DNA from: an uncultured Sutterella sp.
GTDB lineage: Bacteria; Pseudomonadota; Gammaproteobacteria; Burkholderiales; Burkholderiaceae_F
Length of the DNA stretch: 64,000 nt
Assembly (NCBI GenBank): GCA_900546995.1
Contig: URFF01000001.1
Location: 1-64,000 of the forward strand
Direction of reading: 5' to 3'
A model generated the notes under the pieces. It saw only the letters and a list, made by a program, of their open reading frames with translations. It ran no database searches and was not told the DNA's origin. Position numbers and translations under genes: made by a program. This document shows, piece by piece, positions 1-8,717 of this stretch (position 1 is its first letter; the number at the start of each line of letters is the position of its first letter).

Positions 1-60
1 TCGCAAGCCATCTGAGAAAAGCGTTTGTGCTAAAGTGCTACTGTTTACAAGAGGCTCTTT

Positions 61-3000
61 TTGACTAAGACGAACCCTGTCCCCATAGCAACTAACTCAA
101 GCGGCTCCAGCCGAGACAGACTGTTACGAAAACGATTGCGTTTACGTGCGCGATTTTTCTTTCGTGTGACAGGGTGGGTCTTATTATCTGCTTACATGAT
201 TTTAGCGGCGTGCCTATTATTGGTACGCGTCTGGATCATGCCGGACATCGAAAAATTCTTTCCAAAACTGGAAAACTATCTTGAGGAACGAACCGGCGCA
301 GATATTTCTGTTGATTCCATCAAGGCGGACTGGGACTTTTTGCGTCCGCGCATCACGCTAAATCAAGTCACGATTGCGCAACCTGGACAACAAGCATCGC
401 TCACCTTGCCGCAGGTGCAAGCCACCTTTTCTTACTTGTCTTTTTTCGAATTAAAACCAATCCTTGCTCGACTCATCATTGTTAATCCCGATCTACGCAT
501 TGAAAGACAGGAAGAACACGTATTTAACATCGCCGGGTTTACCGTTCGCACGGGAAACACGAACCAACCCTCGCAAGCAGGAAGCCACGCGCGAACGATT
601 ATCGACTGGTTTTTGGATCAAGATCACTTGGAAATTGTGAAGGGGCGCTTTAGCTACGTAGACTTTACCGATCCTCACCATCATCCTGTCCGTCTCAGAG
701 ACACTCACTTCATGCTGCACCGCTACATGACCGCGTGGTCCTTGGGGTTGCAGTCGTATGTCGTTCGGGAAAGTGAAACGCCCCTGGATATTCGAGCAAG
801 TTTCAAAGAAAAATGGTTTGGCTCCGGCAGACGGCTTGAAAAGCTTTATGGCACGATTTATGCCTCTGTCCCATATTTAAATTTCGGCACCATTGCCAGT
901 CGAATCAACATGGATCACATCATTGATTCCGGACGCGGTGCTGTGAATCTTTGGCTTGATTTTGATAGGCTGCGTCCGGAAAGTCTCACCGCAGATATTG
1001 CACTTCATGATGTGAGCATTACTGCCAACAGACGAAACTCTCAGAATTTCCGCCTGGATTCTCTGCAAGGACGTTTTATTCAAACACTTAATAACGAAGG
1101 CCATTTCACACTTCAGACACATGATCTCGTCATCAAACCGATCCATCGTTCAGCCTATTACTTAGGTGACTCGCAAATCGAAGGGACCCTGCGCGACGGC
1201 ATGGCTTGTGATGGCACCATGCAAATTGAGTTTTTTGATTTGCGCTCGCTCACAACAATCGGCTTACAGTTACCGATTCCTGAAAAAATTCTTGGTCGCA
1301 TCCGATCCATGCAACCCGAAGGATTAATCGAAAACTTCGAAGGCAGCTGGAGCGGTCCTATCAGTAACCCGACACATTTTGAAGTTTCTTCCCGATTTAA
1401 AGGCTTAACACTAAAAGATCACGAAAACGAAGATCCGCTAAAGCCCGGCTTTTTCGGATTCAAGAATTTGTCAGGCGAATTTACCGCCGATAATAACGGC
1501 GGCACCGTGACGCTTGATTCCGCAAATGCCACCTTAAGTTTCCCCGGCGTATTTTTTGAGAAAGATATCGCTCTAGATACGCTTAAAATGAATGCGAATT
1601 GGGAACTCAAGCCCCAGCTTCGATTCAATGTCGAGGATCTTGTTGTCTCTAACGCTGACGCCTCGGCGCAGGTGCACGGTGGATGGTACGACACGGGCGG
1701 TGCAGGTACGTTGGAAGTTCGTGGTGACTTACACTATTTAAGGGCGTCAGCCGCACACCGCTTCATTCCGATAGTGGCTGGCGGCAAGCCAACCAATGAT
1801 TGGTTAAAAGCCGCTTTGCGAGGCGGTATTGCTAAAAACGGCACCGTCAATATTTACGGTCCCTTAAATCAATTCCCCTTTGAGCATCCGGGCAACAGTG
1901 ACTTCATCTTCCACATTTCGGGCGATACCGAAGATGTGTTAATGGATTATGTTCCTAGCTATCAACTCACCAAAGAGGGTGAGTGGATTGCAGGCGCATG
2001 GCCACGCATTGAAAAAATTAACGGCCGGCTGATTTTCGAAGGTAACGGCATGCGTGTGGAAAACGCCACCGCTGAAAGTCAAGGTGTTGCTATTCGCGAT
2101 GTGACAGCGAGCATTCCGAGCTTCACAGCAAAAGGCGTGCCACTCCTAATTCACGGTGTTGCCGAAGGAAGACTCGCCGGCATGGCTTCTTTTGTTAATG
2201 AAAGCCCTGTCTCGGCCATGTTAAGTCATGTGTTTGAAGGAGCGGAATTGTCCGGTGATGCGTTACTGGACTTAAAGCTCAATATCCCGATTACGAGAGC
2301 GCATGAGACAGCCGTCCAAGGTGATATTTCCTTAAATGGCAATCGTGTCGTTTTAGCTAATGTTCCACCTTTAGATAACGCCTCGGGCTCGGTCTATTTC
2401 ACAGAAAAAGGCCTTTGGGCCCAATCGTTATCCGCTAGGGTTTACGGGGAACCAGCCACTGGCTCTATCGAAACGACAGATGACCGAAAAATTGTGATCA
2501 AAGCTCAGGGGGAAGTGACGCCGACAAGCATTGCCCACATCGTCAATAACCCGGCAACCGATGCGCTGATGAAGCATGTCACCGGGCGAACTCACGCCGA
2601 TGTCGCCGTCACAATCGATCACGGTGTTTCAGTACAAGTTACGAGTGACCTCGCTGGCTTAGAAAGTCAAATGCCTTCACCTTTTAATAAATTGAGCGAA
2701 ACACCAATCCCTCTGGTATTTAACTATGCACCGTGCGATGACAAGCAATGCGCATCGCGCATGACATTATCTATCGGTAAAGTATTTGGCTTGGGCATTG
2801 ACTACGCTGCCGATCAAAGCGGAAGCGTTCATGCAAAAAACGGAACGATCGCAATTGGTCAAGCACTACCAGCCAAACCGAATGGCAACGGTTTAGCCAT
2901 TTTCGCTAAAACGCAAACATTCAATTACGACCAATGGCAGGCTCTTTTAGCAGACTTAAGTGATGCTTACGAGAAAGATACTGACAGTGATATTAAAACG

Positions 3001-4119
3001 TTGTCATTATCGAGAGCAGCCGTTGCCATTAACAATTTCAATTATCACAAACTCAATTTCCGTAACGTCAATGTGAGTGCACAGATCGGTCAGAATAATC
3101 AATGGACCGGTTCCATCTCCTCGGACTTAGCCAAAGGTCGTTTTAGCTTTTTACCGGAAAAACGTCAAAATCACGCGCTTTTAAAGGCAGATTTTGATTA
3201 TTTGCATGTGCCGCAACCCGAAGAGATTGTTGATGAGGCGATGAAAGTCGCACCCAAATCAACCGAATCGCTACCTTCGGTTGAGCTCACCATCAAAGAT
3301 TTGCACTACCGTGATTACGCGTTGGGACGATTGCGACTTCAGGCAACCAATAGCGGTCGTGGCGCCTCCAACATCTGGAACCTCAACCATTTTGAAGTCA
3401 CGACCGATGAAGCGAAATTAGTTGCCTCGGGTTCTTGGGATGCGGGGAAAAAGAATCGCTCACAAACCAACCTTGAAGCCACACTTGGCGTCAAAGATCT
3501 CGGTGATCTTTTAAAACGCTTCAATATGGAGCATGCTGTCAATGACGGAACCGGGCAAATCACAGCCAAACTCAATTGGTCGGGAGCTCCTGTTGACTTC
3601 TCAACAGCGTCACTCATGGGACAAATGTCCGTTTTAATGCAATCGGGACAAATTCTTCAAGTCGAACCCGGCGCCGGACGTCTGCTTTCTCTTTTGTCAC
3701 TACAGACACTCTTGCGACGACTCACCCTTGACTTTAGAGATGTCCTTGGTCAGGGATTTGTCTTTGACACCATTTCCTCCTCTGCCACAATTGACAAGGG
3801 GATTTTGCGAACCAGTGACTCCCGAATTGTCGGTCCACAAGCCACGGTACTCTCCGAAGGACACCTCGATTTGAATACTTTGTCACAAAACTTCAAAATT
3901 ACGGTTTTACCTGATATCAGCTTAGGGGGTGCGAGTTTGGCACTGGCTGTGGCCAATCCCATTTTGGGTGTCGGTAGCTTCTTGGCTCAACTTGCGCTAC
4001 AGACGCCGCTATCGCAACTTTTTAGTGTTGAATATCAGATCACAGGAACGATTGATAACCCGGTTATTGAGAAAATTCCCGATAACGATAATCGGCAAGC
4101 AACCGTTGCCCCGCAATAA
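61..4119 (+). CDS. yhdP: YhdP-family AsmA-like envelope protein
   Basis: A 1352-residue protein with one N-terminal membrane segment (about residues 32-58) and a very long periplasmic part rich in beta-strand-like repeats. The C-terminus has the AsmA-like/DUF3971 pattern of the YhdP (TIGR02099) family. Known family role: bridge-like proteins between inner and outer membrane that help move phospholipids. Start is TTG at 61, with GAGG at 51-54 as ribosome site. The downstream nitrilase follows after 17 bp, the usual betaproteobacterial neighbour. Family assignment is firm; the exact transport role is inferred from homologues. Confidence 0.85.
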   Translation: MTKTNPVPIATNSSGSSRDRLLRKRLRLRARFFFRVTGWVLLSAYMILAACLLLVRVWIMPDIEKFFPKLENYLEERTGADISVDSIKADWDFLRPRITLNQVTIAQPGQQASLTLPQVQATFSYLSFFELKPILARLIIVNPDLRIERQEEHVFNIAGFTVRTGNTNQPSQAGSHARTIIDWFLDQDHLEIVKGRFSYVDFTDPHHHPVRLRDTHFMLHRYMTAWSLGLQSYVVRESETPLDIRASFKEKWFGSGRRLEKLYGTIYASVPYLNFGTIASRINMDHIIDSGRGAVNLWLDFDRLRPESLTADIALHDVSITANRRNSQNFRLDSLQGRFIQTLNNEGHFTLQTHDLVIKPIHRSAYYLGDSQIEGTLRDGMACDGTMQIEFFDLRSLTTIGLQLPIPEKILGRIRSMQPEGLIENFEGSWSGPISNPTHFEVSSRFKGLTLKDHENEDPLKPGFFGFKNLSGEFTADNNGGTVTLDSANATLSFPGVFFEKDIALDTLKMNANWELKPQLRFNVEDLVVSNADASAQVHGGWYDTGGAGTLEVRGDLHYLRASAAHRFIPIVAGGKPTNDWLKAALRGGIAKNGTVNIYGPLNQFPFEHPGNSDFIFHISGDTEDVLMDYVPSYQLTKEGEWIAGAWPRIEKINGRLIFEGNGMRVENATAESQGVAIRDVTASIPSFTAKGVPLLIHGVAEGRLAGMASFVNESPVSAMLSHVFEGAELSGDALLDLKLNIPITRAHETAVQGDISLNGNRVVLANVPPLDNASGSVYFTEKGLWAQSLSARVYGEPATGSIETTDDRKIVIKAQGEVTPTSIAHIVNNPATDALMKHVTGRTHADVAVTIDHGVSVQVTSDLAGLESQMPSPFNKLSETPIPLVFNYAPCDDKQCASRMTLSIGKVFGLGIDYAADQSGSVHAKNGTIAIGQALPAKPNGNGLAIFAKTQTFNYDQWQALLADLSDAYEKDTDSDIKTLSLSRAAVAINNFNYHKLNFRNVNVSAQIGQNNQWTGSISSDLAKGRFSFLPEKRQNHALLKADFDYLHVPQPEEIVDEAMKVAPKSTESLPSVELTIKDLHYRDYALGRLRLQATNSGRGASNIWNLNHFEVTTDEAKLVASGSWDAGKKNRSQTNLEATLGVKDLGDLLKRFNMEHAVNDGTGQITAKLNWSGAPVDFSTASLMGQMSVLMQSGQILQVEPGAGRLLSLLSLQTLLRRLTLDFRDVLGQGFVFDTISSSATIDKGILRTSDSRIVGPQATVLSEGHLDLNTLSQNFKITVLPDISLGGASLALAVANPILGVGSFLAQLALQTPLSQLFSVEYQITGTIDNPVIEKIPDNDNRQATVAPQ

Positions 4120-4136
4120 CGGAAAGGAAAATCTTC

Positions 4137-4943
4137 ATGCGAATTGCAGCTTGCCAAATGGTCTCTGGCACCGATGTGGAAGCCAATCTTCAAACGGCTC
4201 TAACTTTAATTCGTTCGGCTCAACAAAGCGGAGCTGAACTCGTTGTCTTACCGGAATATTTCGCCTACCTGCCTAAATGGGATAAAGATAATTTAAACGT
4301 TGCGGAAACTTTTGGCGATGGTCCGATTCAAAATGCGATGCGCGAGGTCGCCCGCCAAGGTCAAATTTGGTTGGTTGCGGGATCCATCGTTCTCAAAGCC
4401 GATGATGAAAGTCACTTCATCGATGCAAGCCTTGTCTACAACCCCAACGGCGAAGTCGAGGCCCGCTACGACAAAATTCATCTCTTTCAGTTTGATCGGG
4501 GTAGCGAACACTATCACGAAGACGAATTCACTCAGGCCGGTAAAACACTAACCACTTTGCCAATCGAATCGTGGGAAGGCGTTTGGCGAGTCGGGCTTTC
4601 GGTATGCTACGACTTACGCTTCCCGGAATTATTCCGCTCGCTCGATTGCCCGGACATCATTACGCTACCGGCTTCTTTTACAACAACCACCGGCCGAGCA
4701 CACTGGGAAACGCTTGTGAAAGCCCGTGCCATTGAAAACCAATGTTATGTGATCGCTTGCGCTCAGGGCGGTGATCACGAAAGCGGACGACAAACTTGGG
4801 GACATAGCCTCGTCGTCGATCCCTGGGGAATAACGGTTGCTGAATTAACGCGCGGCGAAGGGGTCTTACTGGCTGATATCACCAAACAGCGTATCGATGA
4901 AGTACGGACTTTGCTACCGGCACTCAAAGGAAAAGTCCTTTAA
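4137..4943 (+). CDS. Carbon-nitrogen hydrolase (nitrilase superfamily, Nit1/NitFhit-like)
   Basis: 268 residues covering the whole nitrilase fold. The catalytic triad is visible as Glu40 (VLPEYF), Lys113 (YDKIHLF) and Cys157 (SVCYDLRFPE). The CYDLRFPE block is typical of the Nit branch, which in characterised members acts as an omega-amidase or deaminated-glutathione amidase. Cytoplasmic, no signal peptide. It lies 17 bp after the YhdP-like gene and is probably cotranscribed. The family is certain; the substrate is not determined by sequence. Confidence 0.9.
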   Translation: MRIAACQMVSGTDVEANLQTALTLIRSAQQSGAELVVLPEYFAYLPKWDKDNLNVAETFGDGPIQNAMREVARQGQIWLVAGSIVLKADDESHFIDASLVYNPNGEVEARYDKIHLFQFDRGSEHYHEDEFTQAGKTLTTLPIESWEGVWRVGLSVCYDLRFPELFRSLDCPDIITLPASFTTTTGRAHWETLVKARAIENQCYVIACAQGGDHESGRQTWGHSLVVDPWGITVAELTRGEGVLLADITKQRIDEVRTLLPALKGKVL

Positions 4944-5050
4944 AAAAGCGAGTTAACGACTTTTCGATTATTATTTCCATCGGTAACTGAATATTTCAAA
5001 CGAATAATCGCCGATGAAGCGACGTTTAACTTACTGCGAGGGTTTACGTT

Positions 5051-5659
5051 TTGTTTAAGCTCATGACGCCAATTGTGTGGCTCACACGCCTGTTGGTCGG
5101 TGCCTATCCGCAATGGAAAGGTTGCTCTCCGTCTGATCATCAGCGCATTTATTTTGCCAACCACACAAGTCACCTTGACACCATCGTTCTCTGGTCATCG
5201 CTACCGAAAGAAATGCGCGGTCATACCCGTCCTGTTGCGGCGAGAGACTATTGGGGCGAGACGGCTAATTCCATTCGCAAGCGCATTGCCAAAGAACTCA
5301 ATGTGGTACTCGTTGATCGGCGCCGAACCGAGCACTCCGACCCGATGGAACCGCTAAGAGAATGCTTGCGTGAAGGCTCTTCGATGATTATCTTCCCGGA
5401 AGGCACTAGACGCCCTCAACCCTTACCCAGTCAATTCAAAAGCGGTATTTGGCGTCTGGCACGGGAGTTTCCTGACGTGGAACTCATCCCGGTTTATATC
5501 GAAAACCTTCACCGCTCGATGCCCAAAGGCTCCTTTATTCCGGTACCGACCATCTGCTCGGTCCGTTTTGGCGCACCACTGCCCTTCACCCCGGAAGATC
5601 CCAAAGAGGAATTCCTTGAGCGAGCTCGTGAAGCGGTTATCCATCTTTCGGAGCAATGA
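5051..5659 (+). CDS. 1-acyl-sn-glycerol-3-phosphate acyltransferase-like protein (PlsC family)
   Basis: 202 residues. The acyltransferase signature NHTSHLD (HX4D) lies near residue 38, with the second block FPEGTRR near residue 117. Expected role: transfer of a fatty acyl group to lysophosphatidate at the inner membrane. Start is TTG at 5051 (GCGAGGG upstream); an in-frame ATG at 5063 is an alternative. The stop overlaps the start of the CdsA-like gene, so the pair is translationally coupled. Together they would catalyse consecutive steps, phosphatidate then CDP-diacylglycerol. It may be an accessory paralogue rather than the housekeeping PlsC. Confidence 0.82.
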   Translation: MFKLMTPIVWLTRLLVGAYPQWKGCSPSDHQRIYFANHTSHLDTIVLWSSLPKEMRGHTRPVAARDYWGETANSIRKRIAKELNVVLVDRRRTEHSDPMEPLRECLREGSSMIIFPEGTRRPQPLPSQFKSGIWRLAREFPDVELIPVYIENLHRSMPKGSFIPVPTICSVRFGAPLPFTPEDPKEEFLERAREAVIHLSEQ

Positions 5660-6618
5660 AAATGCGTTTAGGTCTTACGCTACAGGAAACGTATTTGCTG
5701 ATTTTGGCAGTCTTGCTGCTATTGGCGACATTCGGTACAGCATATGGCCAATGGGCTTTGCGTCGCGCGACCTCTACCGAGCAGATTGATCGGATCCGCG
5801 CGGTGAATTCCCGCGTGAAAACCGGCTGGTGGCTTATTTTGATTTTCACCATCGCCTTCTGGGCAGGCCAGACGGTGCTGCTTGTTATTTTTGCCATCAT
5901 CTCCTTTTTCACATTCCGGGAATTTGTAGCACTGACACCGACCAAAGCCAGCGACCATTGGGCACTGGTGATTTCGTTTTACGTCATCATCCCAGTGCAG
6001 TATTTACTCATCGGTTTTGACAAAAATTCCCTTTTCACACTCTTTATCCCGGTTTATCTGTTCTTGCTGCTACCCATTTTGATGTCGGTGAGAAAAGACA
6101 ACGACCTGTTTTTGGATCGTGTGGCAAAAGTTCAATGGGGTCTGATGTTAAGTGTTTATTGCGTGAGCCACGCCCCGGCCTTAATGAATTTTGATATCCA
6201 GCGCTTTGGCTCGAGCCCTTCGCTTTTGCTGCTCTTTTTCCTTTTGATTGTCTTTTTAGGTGATTTGTTCGTCGTTATCGCTAGCTCATATTTTGGCGGT
6301 AAAACACTGCGCGACAATCCGCACAAAACCATTAAGGGCTTACTCGTTGGCGGATTGCTTGCCATGCTTGTCGGCTATGCGCTCTACTGGATGACCCCCT
6401 TCCGTTCCTGGCAGGCGCTTGTCATGTCATTTGCCATTGTCGTATCGGGCCTCATGGGCGATATTGTGATTTCGTCCGTTAAACGCTCTTTAGGCAGCCG
6501 CTTCATGGATGGAGACCGCTATATCGGTCGGGGAACGCTGGAACGCCTTGCACCTTTGATGTTTGCCGCTCCGGTCTACTATCACATCACACAGGCCTAC
6601 TTCCGCGCCATGTGGTAA
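5656..6618 (+). CDS. Phosphatidate cytidylyltransferase-like membrane protein (CdsA/YnbB family)
   Basis: 320 residues with about eight hydrophobic segments. It carries family blocks FGGKTLRDNPHKTIKG and GLMGDIVISSVKRSLGSR. Canonical CdsA ends with a PGHGGxxDRxD signature that binds metal and CDP-diacylglycerol. Here the equivalent reads IGRGTLERLAP, so the DRxD aspartates are not conserved. The gene overlaps the PlsC-like stop codon by 4 bp (ATGA). It is therefore a divergent CDP-DAG synthase or a member with altered activity. A terminator follows at 6631-6661. Confidence 0.75.
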   Translation: MKMRLGLTLQETYLLILAVLLLLATFGTAYGQWALRRATSTEQIDRIRAVNSRVKTGWWLILIFTIAFWAGQTVLLVIFAIISFFTFREFVALTPTKASDHWALVISFYVIIPVQYLLIGFDKNSLFTLFIPVYLFLLLPILMSVRKDNDLFLDRVAKVQWGLMLSVYCVSHAPALMNFDIQRFGSSPSLLLLFFLLIVFLGDLFVVIASSYFGGKTLRDNPHKTIKGLLVGGLLAMLVGYALYWMTPFRSWQALVMSFAIVVSGLMGDIVISSVKRSLGSRFMDGDRYIGRGTLERLAPLMFAAPVYYHITQAYFRAMW

Positions 6619-6630
6619 CCAAACAACGCA

Positions 6631-6661
6631 AAAACACCCTCGTCAAACGCGGGTGTTTTTT
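6631..6661 (+). terminator. Rho-independent terminator after the plsC-cdsA-like pair
   Basis: Perfect 9-bp stem AAAACACCC / GGGTGTTTT (6631-6639 and 6651-6659), followed by T residues. It shows that the upstream operon ends here and argues that the next gene does not start at 6612. Confidence 0.85.
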
Positions 6662-6675
6662 GCACGCACTATTTT

Positions 6676-6720
6676 CTACACCATTTGTAGCTACAAATAG
6701 TGTAGCAACAAATGATGTAG
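6676..6720. repeat. Three tandem 15-bp palindromic repeats (operator-like iterons)
   Basis: Units at 6676-6690, 6691-6705 and 6706-6720 abut exactly. Each has the form CTACA-N5-TGTAG (the third has CAACA), with centres ccatt, aatag and aatga. A TAGAAT -10-like hexamer at 6718-6723 overlaps the last unit, and the ATPase start codon is 36 bp further on. The geometry suggests a cooperative DNA-binding site controlling the ATPase gene. The binding protein is unknown. Confidence 0.7.
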
Positions 6721-6755
6721 AATATGAAAGACAAAATGATTTCAGAGGTTTGAAT

Positions 6756-8111
6756 ATGAGATTTTATGGACGAAACGACGAAATAAAATCCTTGCGTTGG
6801 CAATTCCAAGTTGCACAGGAAAACAAGGTCGCCCGCATGGCTGTTGTCACCGGTAGACGTCGGATTGGCAAAACGACGCTTATTCAAAAAGCGTTTGAAC
6901 AATCGGAGCTTCCTTTTATTTATCTTTTTATTTCTGAGATGAGTTCGGAAGAAGAAATCATTCAATCTTTAGTATCTATTGCTGTAAAGCAATTAAATAT
7001 ACGATTCAAACCAAGACTATCAAATCTTGCCGAAGTCATCGAATGGCTTTTAGATCTTTCTAAACAGCAACCAATGGTCGTCGTCCTAGACGAATGTCAA
7101 ACGCTTGATAAGCGCATACCTCATTTTTGGTCTGAACTCCAGCATAAATGGGATCAGGGAAAAGTAGGAGCTCAACTTTTATTGATTATGAGCGGCTCTA
7201 TTCAATCGACCATTGAAAGAATTTTCGGCAACCACAATCAACCGCTCTTCGGTCGAGCTGACCAGTTAATGACCGTTCGTCCCTTTTCAACAAGTCTAGT
7301 TAGTCAAATTTTCTCAGACTATGGGCAAACAGATGAACCAAAAGATCTGTTGCTGTTTTATGCAATCACTGGGGGCGTGGCTCGCTATATTGAATTGCTA
7401 GTTGATTCAACTGCCTTAACCGAGACCGATATTTTGCAGTTTTTGTACTCAGAAAGAGGATCTTGGCTGCGTGCTGAGGGTCACATTATGCTTGCTAATG
7501 AGTTTCGCCTTTCCGCACCTCTGTACTTGACCATCCTGAATCGATTGGCCACAGGACGAACTAAACGAACTGAAATTCAAGATGGGATCGATACCGATAT
7601 TTCCCCTTACCTAGGTAGGCTGGAAACGCTATATGGCCTAATCAGTCGACAAAAACCTTTATTTGAAGAAAAATTTGATCGCCAAACACGCTATCGGATT
7701 AGCGATCCTTACATGCGCTTTTGGACAAGTTTTTTAAGTTCAACCGAAAGTCAAGCGCTAATAGAACTACAACAATGGCCAACTTTGATTGAACAAACGC
7801 AAAATAAACTTTCCACTTTCTTAGGAAGAACGCTTGAGGATTGGTTCAAGTTAAGAATACTTGAGAGCGGGCATTGGGATTGCGATGGTTCTTGGTGGGA
7901 TCGAAAGGGAGCAAACGAAATTGACGTCATTGCAATTAACCGAATAAACAAAAGAATCTTGTTTGCGGAGGTTAAAACCAACCCCAAAAAATATTCAGAG
8001 ATTCAATTGCGAATGAAAGCTCAACATTTTCTTGAGAACCACGCGGAGTTTCAAAATTTCGAAGCCTTCTACCAGGGACTAACACCCGAGAATATGCGAC
8101 AGACTTTTTAG
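6756..8111 (+). CDS. AAA ATPase with C-terminal PD-(D/E)XK-like DUF234 domain
   Basis: 451 residues in the archaeal-ATPase family. The N-terminus is GRNDEIKSL, Walker A is GRRRIGKTTL and Walker B is VVVLDECQ. A winged-helix middle region follows, then a DUF234-like nuclease-fold end (NEIDVIAIN ... FAEVKT). ATG at 6756 is chosen because AGAGG sits at 6744-6748, the family normally begins at the FYGR motif, and the longer frame from 6612 would run through a terminator and the 15-bp iterons. Codon use is AT-richer (Lys mostly AAA) than in its neighbours, consistent with acquisition. Function in bacteria is unknown; a mobile or defence role is only a guess. Confidence 0.8.
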   Translation: MRFYGRNDEIKSLRWQFQVAQENKVARMAVVTGRRRIGKTTLIQKAFEQSELPFIYLFISEMSSEEEIIQSLVSIAVKQLNIRFKPRLSNLAEVIEWLLDLSKQQPMVVVLDECQTLDKRIPHFWSELQHKWDQGKVGAQLLLIMSGSIQSTIERIFGNHNQPLFGRADQLMTVRPFSTSLVSQIFSDYGQTDEPKDLLLFYAITGGVARYIELLVDSTALTETDILQFLYSERGSWLRAEGHIMLANEFRLSAPLYLTILNRLATGRTKRTEIQDGIDTDISPYLGRLETLYGLISRQKPLFEEKFDRQTRYRISDPYMRFWTSFLSSTESQALIELQQWPTLIEQTQNKLSTFLGRTLEDWFKLRILESGHWDCDGSWWDRKGANEIDVIAINRINKRILFAEVKTNPKKYSEIQLRMKAQHFLENHAEFQNFEAFYQGLTPENMRQTF

Positions 8112-8124
8112 CTGAAAAACATGC

Positions 8125-8161
8125 AAAACACCGCTTCAGACTTTCATCCAAAGCGGTGTTT
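8125..8161. terminator. Bidirectional terminator between ATPase and marR
   Basis: Stem of at least 11 bp, AAACACCGCTT / AAGCGGTGTTT (arms 8125-8136 and 8151-8161). A-rich and T-rich flanks on the two sides let it serve both converging genes. Confidence 0.8.
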
Positions 8162-8181
8162 CTCTATTAGTTGTTTGGAAC

Positions 8182-8715
8182 CTATCGAAGACTGTTACGG
8201 TTGAGTTCCTGTTGCTGCAACAAAATCAGGTGCTTCAATAATGAAGCCAGCTCCTTTTGCTCGGTCTCACTTAAACCGGCAACGAGTTCACGCTCCACTT
8301 CCACGTGTGAAGTAACGGCTTGTAGTGTGAGCGCCTTGCCTTTTTCCGTTGCTTTAAGAATCACGCCGCGACGGTCTGACGGATCGGGCAGCCTTTCCAA
8401 AAGTCCTTTTTCCTCTAGTTTTCGAATCCGATTAGATAAACCGCCAGACGTAATGAGAATCTTCGTCTGAAGAATCTTAGGCGTTATATCTTCGTCAGGA
8501 TTGCGCGTTAGCACGGCGAGCACTTCGAACTCTCCGCGCGTCAAATCAAAACGAGCAAGATTGACCGCCACACGGCGTTCAATGTAGTAGCTCATGCGAA
8601 CAAGACGCGCGACAACCGAAATGGGCTCGGTCGGCAACTCGGGGACTTGCGCTTTCCACTCCTCTTCAAGCGAATCAACGAAGTCCCACAATTTTTGGTT
8701 AGCTGCCTCAGTCAC
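8182..8715 (-). CDS. MarR-family transcriptional regulator
   Basis: 177 residues. The central winged helix-turn-helix (about residues 58-130) has the MarR motif ITSGGLSNRIRKLEEKGLLERLPDPSDRR in pieces, including the D-x-R-S/R-like wing. The start is GTG at 8715, only 2 bp after the stop of the upstream M20 hydrolase, so both are probably one transcript. MarR proteins usually bind palindromes and respond to small ligands. The perfect inverted repeat at 10108-10150, between the hydrolase and the exporter gene, is the natural candidate operator. The ligand may be a hydrolase substrate or product (inference). Confidence 0.9.
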   Translation of the reverse strand: MTEAANQKLWDFVDSLEEEWKAQVPELPTEPISVVARLVRMSYYIERRVAVNLARFDLTRGEFEVLAVLTRNPDEDITPKILQTKILITSGGLSNRIRKLEEKGLLERLPDPSDRRGVILKATEKGKALTLQAVTSHVEVERELVAGLSETEQKELASLLKHLILLQQQELNRNSLR

Positions 8716-8717
8716 GA

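Noticed and set aside
6612..6755. Upstream extension of the ATPase frame from 6612
   Set aside because: It would run through the cdsA-like terminator and the 15-bp repeats. The ATG at 6756 has a ribosome site and matches the family start.
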